From assembly GCA_963819785.1 (NCBI GenBank), contig CAWFXW010000028.1:186001-250000 (forward strand): a stretch of 64,000 nucleotides of DNA, read 5' to 3'. Below the pieces are notes generated by a model. The model saw only the letters and a program-made list of their open reading frames with translations, did no database searches and had not been told where the DNA came from. Every line of letters starts with the position of its first letter. The stretch's first letter is position 1. This DNA comes from Palsa-504 sp963819785. Lineage in GTDB: Bacteria > Actinomycetota > Actinomycetes > Streptosporangiales > Streptosporangiaceae. Shown one piece after another: positions 1 to 8,408 of this stretch. Both the position numbers and the translations under genes were made by a program.

Positions 1-112
1 GAACCAGGCCGCCGGCGATCAGGCGGATGACATCGCCCGGATGCCGGTAACGCGCCGGCGGCAGGAACCGCCCGGGAGGCCTCGTGATGAGCTGAGCCCA
101 GTCCATATTCAT
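1..112 (-). CDS. Membrane protein, N-terminal fragment only
   Basis: Only the first 37 codons lie in the window. The ATG at 112 overlaps the TGA of the PAP2 gene as ATGA, so the two are translationally coupled, and a GGGAGAGAG ribosome site lies just upstream. The visible peptide has a PPARYRHPGDVIRLIAGG segment leading into a hydrophobic stretch. This start resembles flippase-like/lysylphosphatidylglycerol-synthase transmembrane proteins that often sit beside PAP2 genes in actinobacteria, but that is recall on a short fragment. It is the most distal visible gene of the leftward operon that starts at 3756. Confidence 0.5.
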   Translation of the reverse strand, partial: MNMDWAQLITRPPGRFLPPARYRHPGDVIRLIAGGLV

Positions 113-855
113 GCCTCTCTCCCGCTCCTGACGTGCCGGGGCGGACGGACGCCCGCCGGGCGTGGCGCTCGCCTGGGCTGCAGGCCCCGGTTGCGCCGTC
201 GCTGAAACTGGTCGGTAATCAGGGCGGTCACCAGGGCGCACGACGCGCCGAGTCCGATCCCGGCGACGGCGTCGGACAGCCAGTGGGCGCCCAGGTAGGC
301 GCGGGAAAGCCCCATCACGATCGAGAATGCCGCCGCGGCCGCGCCCCACCCGACCCGTCGTCTCCCCGCGGGCACCAGCGCGATGACCGCGGCGACGACG
401 GTGACCGACGCGGCGATGGCGTGCCCGGACGGGAACGAGGCATTGGTGGTGGCGACCAGCGATCCGGGCGGCCGAACCCGGTCGTAGCTGCCTTTCAGCG
501 GGCCGATCAGCACCTCTGACAGCACGATGGCGGCCGCGAAAGCGGCCAGATGCCACCATCGGCGGCGCAGGGCCAGGTACCCGGCAAGGGCGATCCGTAC
601 CGGCAGCGTGACGTAGACCAGTCCGAGGACGTTGAAGACCTTGGCGATCACGGTCAGCGGCGGCGTCCGGCCGGAGATCATCAGCCGCAGCCACGCATCG
701 TCAACCTGCTGGATGCGGGCCAGTACGCCGTGGTCGGCGGCCAGGGCGAACACCACGGCCGTGGCCGCCGCCACCGCGGCGGTCAGGAGTGCGGCCTGCC
801 GGGGGCGGCCAAGCAGCGCGTCCTCCTGCGGCCGGACCGTGACTGCGCGGGTCAT
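109..855 (-). CDS. PAP2-family phosphatase (membrane lipid phosphatase)
   Basis: A 248-residue integral membrane phosphatase of the PAP2/type-2 phosphatidic acid phosphatase superfamily, expected to hydrolyse a lipid phosphate or pyrophosphate at the membrane. All three signature motifs are intact: KGSYDRVRP (residues about 121-129), FPSGHA (about 141-146) and SRAYLGAHWLSD (184-195), with His145 and His191 as the predicted catalytic histidines. Several hydrophobic segments surround them and the C-terminus is Arg/Pro-rich. The ATG at 855 overlaps the TGA of the upstream kinase gene (ATGA). A longer in-frame reading to 1314 is rejected because it lies wholly inside that gene. The next gene is coupled in the same way at 109-112. 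The specific substrate cannot be told. Confidence 0.88.
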   Translation of the reverse strand: MTRAVTVRPQEDALLGRPRQAALLTAAVAAATAVVFALAADHGVLARIQQVDDAWLRLMISGRTPPLTVIAKVFNVLGLVYVTLPVRIALAGYLALRRRWWHLAAFAAAIVLSEVLIGPLKGSYDRVRPPGSLVATTNASFPSGHAIAASVTVVAAVIALVPAGRRRVGWGAAAAAFSIVMGLSRAYLGAHWLSDAVAGIGLGASCALVTALITDQFQRRRNRGLQPRRAPRPAGVRPPRHVRSGREA

Positions 856-2981
856 CCCGGGCATGCCGCACCTCGCCCGCACAGGGCCAGGCCCTCGGTC
901 TGCCGGATGTAGCCGACCAGCTCCGACCGGGGGATGAACGTCACCGCGCTGCCGACGGCGGTGGCCAGGACCGGGGCGGCGCCGGCCGTGAAGGCGAACC
1001 GGTAGGTCACGCAGCCGCCTGGGAAGACGTAGTAGCGAACGTCGGCGGACCCAGACGCCGGGCGCGCGAACTGGCTCATGCCGGGCTGGCCGGAAGAAAT
1101 CTGCCGGGCGCCGGCCAGGTCGCAGGTCGCGGTCAAGGTGATCGTCGCCGTCTGCGGCCCGGCCTGGCCGAAGTCCAGGCCGAAGGTCGCCAGCCCGCTG
1201 GCGATCTCGACGTTGACCGTGGTCCAGCCCGGCGGGAGCGCGGCGATGCAGGGCAGGAAGGCCGCCGAGGGAACTGCCTGGGCGGCCAGGATCATCGTGT
1301 GGCCCGTGCCGCAATCGGGCGTGTGCACAGCTGGGTTGCTGGCCGGCAGCAGCAGGCCGATGCCGAGGGCGGCGGGCACCGTGAAGAGGGCGAGCATCGC
1401 CGTGGCCAGGGTGACCCGCCGGATGCTCCAGCGCTGCAGCACGATCGGCTTCCGCTGCGGGGCGAGGGTGCGGAACTCGGCGAGCAGGTCCCGGGGGTCG
1501 CGTTTGATGAAGGCGCGCAGCTGTGTCGGGCTGGCGACCCCGCGGGTGGCGGCGAAGGCCTCGGCCAGCTCGGCCTCGGTGAAATAGTCCAGCGCCTGCT
1601 CATACACCCGTCCCGGGTCGGTGCGGACCGCCAGGACCAGCATCATGTTGCCCAGGTCGACGGCCTGCCGCCACGGCGAGGGGCGTACCTGGGCGAAGGC
1701 CACGTCGATCAGCAGCAGCTGCCCGGCGCGGACCATCAAGTTGCCCGGCTTGATGTCGCGGTGGGCGATCCCGGCGTCCCACAGCGTACGGATCAATGCC
1801 AGCCCCTGGTCGATCACCTGGTCGCCGATGTCGGCGCCGCCGATTTCCACCGCGCCGTCGAAGAACTCGGTGACCAGCAGGTACTCCCGCTCAGGGGTGA
1901 TCTCCACGATGCCGTACGGTCTGGGAACGGTGATCCCGGCGTCTTGCAGCAGGCGCAGGGCGTAGTCCTCGTACTCGGCCAGCCGCCGCACGGTCTGGAA
2001 CGGATGCTCGTCCTCCAGGGACCCGTACAAGATCGTCCGCCACATCTTGTACCAGCGGTCGGCGCGGACGTGGCCCTTGGTGTAGAGCTTGCCGAACAGG
2101 TACCCCTGCGGGGCGCCCTCGACCCGCAGGCGCAGCGGCGTGGAGCCGGCTGAGGACTCCAGCCCTACCGGCGTGATGCCGGTGACGGTGAACCCGAGCT
2201 GGTCCCGCACGCCCTGCCGGATCGCCTCGCCGCGCGCGCCGGTCACATCGACGTGCGCGGTGTTGCCGCGCCGGTAGGCGACCGGGAACACCTCGTTCGG
2301 GGTGAAGAAACGGAACGCGCTGACCGGGATCGCGACGCCGAGCGCCACCCCCAGAAGCAGGTCATCGAGGTGATCGACGGCCAGGTACAGGCAGGCCAGG
2401 CAGAACACGGCCACGGAGACCGCGATGGCCGCCTTCGCATAACTGCGGGGCCGTCCCGGCACGACCAGGCAGTAGGCGATGCACATCAGCAAGAACGTGA
2501 GGATCGCCACCGAGAGCGCCGGCGTGGAATACCCCGTCCAGCCCGCGATGACCGGCACGCCGTATGGCCGCGGCCGGGTCGTCCCCTCGGTGACGAACTC
2601 GATGGCGAGCTCCAGGAGGAACAGGCTGCACACGAACACCAGCAGGTGCCGCCAGCGCCGGAACACCATCGTCAGCACCACCGCCGACAGCCCGAGCACC
2701 GAGGCCCCCCAGCCCGAGCCGGCCGCGGAGATCCCCCTGGCGACGCCGGTCAGCCACGGCGTCCGGGCCCGCGCGAAAGACCTGAGCACCGCCGTGCTGA
2801 CCTGATTATCGAGCCGCAGCGACGGCGCCCGCACCGAGATCACCATCACCCCGGCCAGCACGACGACCGCCAGGACCAGCCAGGCCCCGGTGGTAACCGA
2901 CACCGGGTGCGGCAGCGGCGGCGGCGCACCCGTCGGGCGGCGGCGCTGCGGCGTGATCACCACGTCCGTCTTCTCGCTCAT
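852..2981 (-). CDS. PAP2-like membrane domain fused to a kinase-like domain
   Basis: A 709-residue fusion. Residues about 30-260 form a multi-pass PAP2-like domain: TEGTTRPRP keeps the first motif and VDHLDDLLLG part of the third, but the central PSGH is replaced by STPALS, so phosphatase activity is doubtful. Residues about 270-520 form a protein-kinase-like/RIO-like domain with a clear HRDIKPGN catalytic loop; the metal-binding DFG is replaced by LLIDVAF, keeping the Asp. A further transmembrane helix (VTLATAMLALFTVPAAL) and a roughly 120-residue, probably extracytoplasmic, cysteine-containing tail follow. The start at 2981 (MSEKTD) has GGGAG upstream and avoids overlap with the DUF4389 gene, which the longer reading (3080) would invade. 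It sits between the DUF4389 gene (40 bp upstream) and the PAP2 gene (4-bp overlap). It may phosphorylate a lipid or a protein at the membrane; the substrate is unknown. Confidence 0.8.
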   Translation of the reverse strand: MSEKTDVVITPQRRRPTGAPPPLPHPVSVTTGAWLVLAVVVLAGVMVISVRAPSLRLDNQVSTAVLRSFARARTPWLTGVARGISAAGSGWGASVLGLSAVVLTMVFRRWRHLLVFVCSLFLLELAIEFVTEGTTRPRPYGVPVIAGWTGYSTPALSVAILTFLLMCIAYCLVVPGRPRSYAKAAIAVSVAVFCLACLYLAVDHLDDLLLGVALGVAIPVSAFRFFTPNEVFPVAYRRGNTAHVDVTGARGEAIRQGVRDQLGFTVTGITPVGLESSAGSTPLRLRVEGAPQGYLFGKLYTKGHVRADRWYKMWRTILYGSLEDEHPFQTVRRLAEYEDYALRLLQDAGITVPRPYGIVEITPEREYLLVTEFFDGAVEIGGADIGDQVIDQGLALIRTLWDAGIAHRDIKPGNLMVRAGQLLLIDVAFAQVRPSPWRQAVDLGNMMLVLAVRTDPGRVYEQALDYFTEAELAEAFAATRGVASPTQLRAFIKRDPRDLLAEFRTLAPQRKPIVLQRWSIRRVTLATAMLALFTVPAALGIGLLLPASNPAVHTPDCGTGHTMILAAQAVPSAAFLPCIAALPPGWTTVNVEIASGLATFGLDFGQAGPQTATITLTATCDLAGARQISSGQPGMSQFARPASGSADVRYYVFPGGCVTYRFAFTAGAAPVLATAVGSAVTFIPRSELVGYIRQTEGLALCGRGAACPG

Positions 2982-3021
2982 CGCAACATATCTCCCTCTG
3001 CGGCCAGCGGCCGAAGGCCCA

Positions 3022-3756
3022 TCAGCTGACCGGTGCGGCCGGAGCCGGAGCCCGGGCAGCCGACGCCGGTACGAGGTCATCGGGTGGTACCGGGGCGGGC
3101 ACGCCCGTCCCGCCCTGGTCCAGACGGAACGGCGGGTAGGCGTCGGTCATCAGGGCGGCGTACGCGATGACCCGCACCACCCAGCGGTTCATGCCGATGA
3201 CTAGGTTGTACAGCCCTCGCGGGTAGCGGCCCGCGACCAGCAGCGTGATCGCCGCGAAGCACACCAGCAGCCCGATCAGGCCGCCGGAGATCGCATCGGC
3301 CTGCCATTTGTGTGCCGAGCCCGCGGTGTACGCGGCGCCGCCGGCGAACACGGCGACGACGGCGTACTGCGGGATCGCCAGCAGCCACCACTTGACCAGG
3401 ACCAGGCCGCGGGAGAGCCGCTGCGGGTAGGCGACATCCAGCGTGGCGGGGTAGTCCGGCTCCTCATCCAGGCTGAACGGCGGGTAGCGGTCAGTCCCCA
3501 GCGCACTGTAGGTGTAATAGGCGACGCGCCATGACCAGCGCAGCACCCCCAGATTGAAGCTGAACAGCGGGCGGGGGTAGCGCCCGGTGAACAAGATCGC
3601 GAAGAACGCGACAACGGTGACGACGGCGAACGCGATCCACAAGAAGACCAGCACGATGTAGTGCGGGATCGCCAGCAGCCACTTGACCAGCCACAGCCAG
3701 CGGCTCAACGGCTCGTCGAGGCACGCTCGCACCTCCACGGGGTAATTCTGTTCCAT
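3022..3756 (-). CDS. DUF4389-domain membrane protein (two repeats)
   Basis: A 244-residue membrane protein made of two tandem copies of the DUF4389 fold. Each copy starts with a YPxxL/V strand, then LVKWLLAIPHY or LVKWWLLAIPQY, a long hydrophobic segment, a GRYPR turn (FTGRYPRPLF and VAGRYPRGLY), an NRW/LRW helix and a closing YPPF motif (RYPPFSLD and AYPPFRLD). The function of the family is not established. The start ATG at 3756 has AAGGA seven bases upstream; the longer reading to 3795 begins with an Arg-rich segment without support. It is the first gene of the leftward operon and diverges from the BTAD regulator at 3857; heptad repeats at 3810-3838 point towards it. Confidence 0.85.
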   Translation of the reverse strand: MEQNYPVEVRACLDEPLSRWLWLVKWLLAIPHYIVLVFLWIAFAVVTVVAFFAILFTGRYPRPLFSFNLGVLRWSWRVAYYTYSALGTDRYPPFSLDEEPDYPATLDVAYPQRLSRGLVLVKWWLLAIPQYAVVAVFAGGAAYTAGSAHKWQADAISGGLIGLLVCFAAITLLVAGRYPRGLYNLVIGMNRWVVRVIAYAALMTDAYPPFRLDQGGTGVPAPVPPDDLVPASAARAPAPAAPVS

Positions 3757-3809
3757 TGTTCGTCCTTCCCTCGATCTGCCGGTTCTGGACCTCATCCTGA
3801 GCCCGGCGG

Positions 3810-3838
3810 CTGAGGTGGCACTGTCGTGGCGCTGAGGC
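3810..3838 (-). promoter_or_regulatory. Candidate SARP/BTAD operator: three heptads, 11-bp period
   Basis: Read on the minus strand, the heptads GCCTCAG (3838-3832), ACGACAG (3827-3821) and ACCTCAG (3816-3810) lie exactly 11 bp apart. Regulators of the SARP/AfsR class bind such helically phased heptads near the -35 region. The orientation points to the DUF4389 operon. The same ACCTCAG heptad recurs at 6958-6986 on the other side of the regulator gene. Confidence 0.6.
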
Positions 3839-3856
3839 GGGACCTATGGTGGCCTC

Positions 3857-6800
3857 ATGCAGGTACGGCTGTTCGGCGAGCTCGACGCCGAGCACGCGGG
3901 CGTGCCGGTACCGGTCCGGGGCATCAAGCAGCGGGCGCTGCTGGCCCTGCTAGCGCTTCACCGGGGACAGCCCGTCAGCGCCGACCGGCTGATCGAAGTG
4001 CTGTGGGGCGACGGGGTGGCGGCCCACCCGGCCAACGCGTTGCAGGCCCAGATCGGCCAGCTGCGCCGCACCCTCGGTGCGACGGCGATCGTCACTACCG
4101 AAGCCGGCTATGCCCTTGATGTCGGTCCCGATGAGGTCGACGTGGTCCGTTTCGAACAGCTGGTGGCGAAGGGACGGCGCCTGGTTGAGGAGGGGGAGAC
4201 GGCGCTCGCGTCAACCGCGCTGGGCGAAGCGCTCCAGCTGCGACGGGGAGAGCCGCTGGCCGACTTCACCTATGCAGGCTTTTTTGATGCCGAACGGACG
4301 CGGCTCGACGAGCTGATCCTGGTGGCGATCGAGACCCGCGCCGAAGCCGACCTGGTGCTGGGCCGTCACGGCGAGCTCGTAGGCGAACTGGAGGCGTTGT
4401 GCCGGGAGCATCCGCTTCGCGAGCGCCTGTGGGAGCTGCTCATGCTGGCCCTCTACCGGTCCGGCCGCCAGGCCGAGGCCTTGCGCGCCTACACCGAAGC
4501 TCGTGACCGTCTGGTCGACGAGCTGGGAATTGACCCCGGCCCGGCCCTGCGAGAACTCGAGGCCCGCGTCCTGGCCCAGGACCCATCACTCGCCGCCGCC
4601 GGCCCGGCAGGTCTCGCGGCGGTTCCGGCGCCGATGACAACGGGCAACCTGCGGGAGCCATTGAGCAGCTTCGTCGGTCGCGGCGCAGAACTTGAGGAGC
4701 TGAGCGAGTCGGTCCGCTCGAGCCGGCTGGTGACGCTGATCGGTCCCGGCGGGGTGGGCAAGACCCGGCTGGCGGTAGAGGCCGCCGCCACACTGCGCCA
4801 AGAGCACCGAGACGGGGCCTGGCTGGTCGAGTTCGCGAGCGTCACCGAGCCCGACGGGGTTCCGCCCGCTGTGGCCGGCGCGCTCGGGGCGGCCGTGGCC
4901 GGCCTCGTTGGGCCGCCCTCGCCGGCCTCGACGGTTGAGCTCATCGTGCGCTACCTGGCCGGGCGGTCGCTTCTGGTCGTCTTCGACAACTGTGAACACG
5001 TGATCGACCAGACCGCAGCCCTGGCCGAGACACTGGCCGGAACGGTGCCCGGTCTGCGGCTGATCGCGACGAGCCGCGAGCCGCTCGGCGTTCCTGGCGA
5101 AGTCCTGGTGCCCGTGGGCCCGTTGACCCGGCCGGCCGCGGTCGAGCTGTTCGTGGATCGCGCTCGGGCGGTGCGACCCGGATTTACCGCAGACGGGGAC
5201 ACCCGTCCTGTCATCGACGACATCTGCCGCCGATTGGACGGCCTTCCCCTGGCCGTCGAGCTGGCCGCCGCCCGCGTTCGCTCACTGACACTGGCCACGC
5301 TGGCGGATCGACTGGACGACCGCTTCCGGCTGCTCACCGTGGGGGCCCGCACAGCCCTCCCCCGTCAGCAAACCCTTCGGGCGGTGGTGGACTGGAGCTA
5401 CGACCTTCTGTTCGAGGACGAGCGCCGCCTGTTCGCGCGGTTGTCGGTCTTTGTCGGAGGCTGCGACCTGGACGCCGCCGAAGCGGTCTGCGCCGACGAC
5501 CAGGTGCCGGCGGCCGAAGTCCTCGACGTTGTGAGCCGGCTGGTCGACAAGTCCCTCGTCGCCGCCCCTAACGCCGGCCGTGATGCCCGGTTCATTCAGC
5601 TCCAGACGCTGTGGCAGTACGGCCGGGACCGCCTGGATGAATCCGGCGAAGTTGACGCCGTGTGCGCCAGGCACGCCGCGTATTACCGGGAGATGGCCGA
5701 GGAGGCCCGCGAGGGTCTGCGAGGTGCCACCGGGCCGATGTGGCGGGAACGCCTCACCGCGGAGCTGGGCAACCTGCGGGCCGCGCTCGACTGGTTCATC
5801 GCCAGAGCCGACGCCGACGCGGCGCTGTCACTGGCGTCGGGAATGGCCTGGCTGTGGTTCATCAACAGCGACTCTGTCGAAGGAGCACGCTGGCTTGGTG
5901 ACGCGCTCGGCGCGGCGGGGCCGCGCCGTCTTGAACTGGCAGCGAGCGCCCAGGTCTGGCACGGCTATTTTGTGTGCATGGCGTTCAGCCCAGCCGCTGG
6001 TGTGCCCGAATGTGACGCGGCGATCGCCGCGTTGGGGACCAGTGGCGACCGGGATCGTCGAGCGGAGGCGCTGCTGTTCGGCGCCACGGTGCTGATGCGC
6101 GCGCTGGAGTTCGAGCGATCTCTCGGCGCGCTGAGCGAGGCGCACGATCTGCTGGAACCGGCTGTGAACGGCTGGCTGCTGGCCGTCCACGACTGGATAG
6201 TGGCCGAGAACATGATGCTTCTGGGGCACTTCGATGACGCGGAGCCTGCCGCCCGCTCGAGCGCCGAGCGCTTCGACGCCCAGGGGGAGGTCTGGATGTC
6301 GGTCGGCCCGCTGAGCATCCTGGCCGGCATCGCCGCGGCGCGAGGCGATCTCGATGGGGCCTCAGCGGCCTACGTAGCGCTCCTGGATCGGTCCCGCGCA
6401 GCGGAGCAGCGCGATTTTGTGATGTTCAGTCTCCAGCGCCTGGCCGCACTGCGAGCCAAGCAAGGCGACGACGACGCCGCAGACGGCGTGTACGAGGAGG
6501 CGATCGCACGCAGCTTCAACCCGTCGGTGTCGGCCGACTTGATGGTCGGCCAGGCCGCGGTTGCTCGCCGGCTCGGCGACCTGGCGCGGGCGCGGGCACT
6601 GCTCGACGCGGCGGGAGCTTACTACCGGAACGTGGGCCATCCCGCCGGCCAGACCGGTGTCCTCGCTGGCCTGGCCTGGTGGGCACTCAGCGCGGGCCAA
6701 GCTGACGACGCGATGGGTTTTGCCGCCGACGCCCGCCAGGCCGCCGCCGCTAGCGGGGACCCGGCAGTACAGCTGCTCGCCGATACCGCCGTAGCCGCAG

Positions 6801-6958
6801 TCAGGGCGCTCGCCGACCCGACCCGCCCCAACGCTGAGGCCTTCGTCTCGCTCGCTCAGCAGCGCGTCCAGAGTTTGTCGTACGGCAGCCTGACCAGTTT
6901 CACCGACGAGCCGGATGTCGCCACGCTCGCGGCGCGCCTCGCGCTTCCGGGTCGTTGA
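3857..6958 (+). CDS. BTAD/NB-ARC/TPR transcriptional regulator (AfsR/SARP-like)
   Basis: A 1033-residue regulator with three parts. Residues 1-100 are an OmpR-type winged helix (starting MQVRLFGELDAE, with LLALLALHRGQPVSADRLIE), followed by the all-helical bacterial transcriptional activation domain to about 245 (including LYRSGRQAEALRAY and ELGIDPGPALRELE). Residues about 265-560 are an NB-ARC/STAND ATPase with Walker A GPGGVGKT (about 295-302) and Walker B LLVVFDNCEH (about 372). The remaining ~450 residues are TPR-like helices. This is the architecture of large SARP-type regulators, in which the ATPase and TPR parts control DNA binding. Phased heptad repeats lie both upstream (3810-3838) and right after the stop codon (6958-6986), suggesting control of both the divergent operon and the downstream gene. 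The start ATG has only a weak ribosome site. Confidence 0.9.
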   Translation: MQVRLFGELDAEHAGVPVPVRGIKQRALLALLALHRGQPVSADRLIEVLWGDGVAAHPANALQAQIGQLRRTLGATAIVTTEAGYALDVGPDEVDVVRFEQLVAKGRRLVEEGETALASTALGEALQLRRGEPLADFTYAGFFDAERTRLDELILVAIETRAEADLVLGRHGELVGELEALCREHPLRERLWELLMLALYRSGRQAEALRAYTEARDRLVDELGIDPGPALRELEARVLAQDPSLAAAGPAGLAAVPAPMTTGNLREPLSSFVGRGAELEELSESVRSSRLVTLIGPGGVGKTRLAVEAAATLRQEHRDGAWLVEFASVTEPDGVPPAVAGALGAAVAGLVGPPSPASTVELIVRYLAGRSLLVVFDNCEHVIDQTAALAETLAGTVPGLRLIATSREPLGVPGEVLVPVGPLTRPAAVELFVDRARAVRPGFTADGDTRPVIDDICRRLDGLPLAVELAAARVRSLTLATLADRLDDRFRLLTVGARTALPRQQTLRAVVDWSYDLLFEDERRLFARLSVFVGGCDLDAAEAVCADDQVPAAEVLDVVSRLVDKSLVAAPNAGRDARFIQLQTLWQYGRDRLDESGEVDAVCARHAAYYREMAEEAREGLRGATGPMWRERLTAELGNLRAALDWFIARADADAALSLASGMAWLWFINSDSVEGARWLGDALGAAGPRRLELAASAQVWHGYFVCMAFSPAAGVPECDAAIAALGTSGDRDRRAEALLFGATVLMRALEFERSLGALSEAHDLLEPAVNGWLLAVHDWIVAENMMLLGHFDDAEPAARSSAERFDAQGEVWMSVGPLSILAGIAAARGDLDGASAAYVALLDRSRAAEQRDFVMFSLQRLAALRAKQGDDDAADGVYEEAIARSFNPSVSADLMVGQAAVARRLGDLARARALLDAAGAYYRNVGHPAGQTGVLAGLAWWALSAGQADDAMGFAADARQAAAASGDPAVQLLADTAVAAVRALADPTRPNAEAFVSLAQQRVQSLSYGSLTSFTDEPDVATLAARLALPGR

Positions 6959-6986
6959 CCTCAGTGTCACCTCAGCGTCGCGTCAG
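6958..6986 (+). promoter_or_regulatory. Candidate SARP/BTAD operator downstream of the regulator
   Basis: Three heptads, ACCTCAG (6958-6964), ACCTCAG (6969-6975) and GCGTCAG (6980-6986), are spaced exactly 11 bp apart with 4-bp gaps. They face the ORF at 7010. A weak -10-like CAAACT (6997-7002) follows and would place the transcript start about at that ATG, i.e. a leaderless mRNA. The heptad matches those at 3810-3838. Confidence 0.6.
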
Positions 6987-7009
6987 GCCAGCCACGCAAA
7001 CTGGGATTC

Positions 7010-7327
7010 ATGCAGCCAACACCAGGTCAGCCCGTCAGCCGGCATGATCACCTGGACGCCATGACCGGAACCTCAGGCCAGCGTCACGGTCGCGGGCAGA
7101 TGAACTGGGAACGCCACCACATCGAGGTCGTCCGCACCGCGGCCTCGGGCAACGCCAAGCGAGCCGCCGACCTGCTCCGCGAGCACCTTGCTGGCGTCGG
7201 GTGCGACCCTCTCGCCTTCCGGATCGTCGCTCGTACGCGACAGACCATGGGGATGGACGACGACTTCGAAGACCTCGCAGGCCAGCTTCCAGATTGCCAC
7301 CCGACCAGATGGCCGAACTCTCCGTGA
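7010..7327 (+). CDS. Small TPR-like protein, possibly truncated
   Basis: A 105-residue ORF beginning right after the heptad repeats. The first ~30 residues look disordered. Then MNWERHHIEVVRTAASGN and KRAADLLREHLAGVGCDPLA give two amphipathic helices like those of actinobacterial tetratricopeptide proteins (an 'ER-H-E-V ... RA-LAREHLA ... D-LA' pattern); a GntR FCD-type helix is an alternative. The C-terminus loses similarity and runs 19 bases into the dehydrogenase gene, so this may be the remnant of a longer TPR gene. The phased operator and possible leaderless start argue that it is transcribed. Confidence 0.45.
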   Translation: MQPTPGQPVSRHDHLDAMTGTSGQRHGRGQMNWERHHIEVVRTAASGNAKRAADLLREHLAGVGCDPLAFRIVARTRQTMGMDDDFEDLAGQLPDCHPTRWPNSP

Positions 7328-8370
7328 CCGCCGAGAGGACCGCCACCTCGACCCCAGCCGACGAGCGCTCTGCGACGCGCGTCGTGTTCCCCGAGCCCCG
7401 CCGGGTCGAGCTCGAGGAGGTGATCGTGGACCTCCGCGAGCTCGGGCCGCACGAGGTCGTCGTGCAGGCTCGCCGCAGCGTGATCAGCCCGGGCACCGAG
7501 CTAGCCCATTATCGCGGCGACTCCCTCGGCGATCTGTGGCCGCCCGGCCAGCGCCCGCACCAGCCGTTCCATCCGGGCTACGCCATGGCCGGAACTGTCC
7601 TTGCCGCCGGATCCTGCAGCGGCTTCGTGGTCGGAACGAGCGTTCTCTCGCACACCCCGCACCAGAGCGTGGTGCGCTTCGACGCCCGGCAGCACGTCTG
7701 CCTGGCGCTGCCGGCCGGGATCGGCCTCGACATTGCGCCCTTTGCCCGCCTCGGCCAGATCGGCGGCATCAGCTTGCAGCTCACCGCGGCGCGATCCGGT
7801 GACACGGTGGCGGTGATCGGCCTCGGGCCGGTGGGTAACCTCGTCGCCCAGCTGGCTCAAGACTCGGGATACCGGGTGGTTTCGGTCGAGCGCTCGCCCG
7901 GTCGTCGAGAGCTGGCCCGCTCCACCGGGCTCAGCACGGTCGTCGCACCGGAGGAAGCCGGCCACGCCGTCGAGCCCGCGGGCGCCAGCCTCGTGCTGGA
8001 GTGCTCAGGTAGCCAGCACGCGGTCCTGCTCGCCACGGAGATCTGCGCTCGCCACGGTGAGGTGATGTTGGTCGGGGCCCCGTGGCAACGCGAGCCGGAG
8101 GTCGCGGCGAGCTCAGTGGTAACCCGCGTGTTCGAACGATTCCTGTCCCTTCGCAGCGGCTGGGAGTGGCAGGTCCCGCTCTACGGCGGTGAGCGTTCTG
8201 TCGCCGGCTGCACGCGCTGGGTACTCGAACGGCTCGCCGCCGGGTCCGTCGCAACGGGGCGGCTCGTAAGCGGAACGATCACGCCCGACCGGGCGTACGC
8301 CGCCTACGGTGTGCTCGACAGCGAACCCGGCCGCCACCTCACGTTTCTCTTGGACTGGGAGGCGACGTAA
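7309..8370 (+). CDS. Medium-chain dehydrogenase/reductase (zinc alcohol dehydrogenase-like)
   Basis: A 353-residue medium-chain dehydrogenase. The N-terminal GroES-like half contains VISPGTELAHYRG and FHPGYAMAGTV; the C-terminal Rossmann half contains the dinucleotide motif VIGLGPVGNLVAQLAQ at about 168-183. The classical catalytic-zinc Cys is absent: the expected position reads SPGTELAHY, as in bi-domain sugar or aglycone oxidoreductases of this superfamily. The ATG at 7309 is the first start that keeps the whole conserved domain; the reading to 7201 lies inside the preceding ORF. It precedes sugar-importer genes by 38 bp and probably acts on the imported substrate. Confidence 0.8.
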   Translation: MAELSVTAERTATSTPADERSATRVVFPEPRRVELEEVIVDLRELGPHEVVVQARRSVISPGTELAHYRGDSLGDLWPPGQRPHQPFHPGYAMAGTVLAAGSCSGFVVGTSVLSHTPHQSVVRFDARQHVCLALPAGIGLDIAPFARLGQIGGISLQLTAARSGDTVAVIGLGPVGNLVAQLAQDSGYRVVSVERSPGRRELARSTGLSTVVAPEEAGHAVEPAGASLVLECSGSQHAVLLATEICARHGEVMLVGAPWQREPEVAASSVVTRVFERFLSLRSGWEWQVPLYGGERSVAGCTRWVLERLAAGSVATGRLVSGTITPDRAYAAYGVLDSEPGRHLTFLLDWEAT

Positions 8371-8408
8371 TCCCCCGAGCACCGCCAGCCGGCCCTTGGG
8401 CTGCACCC

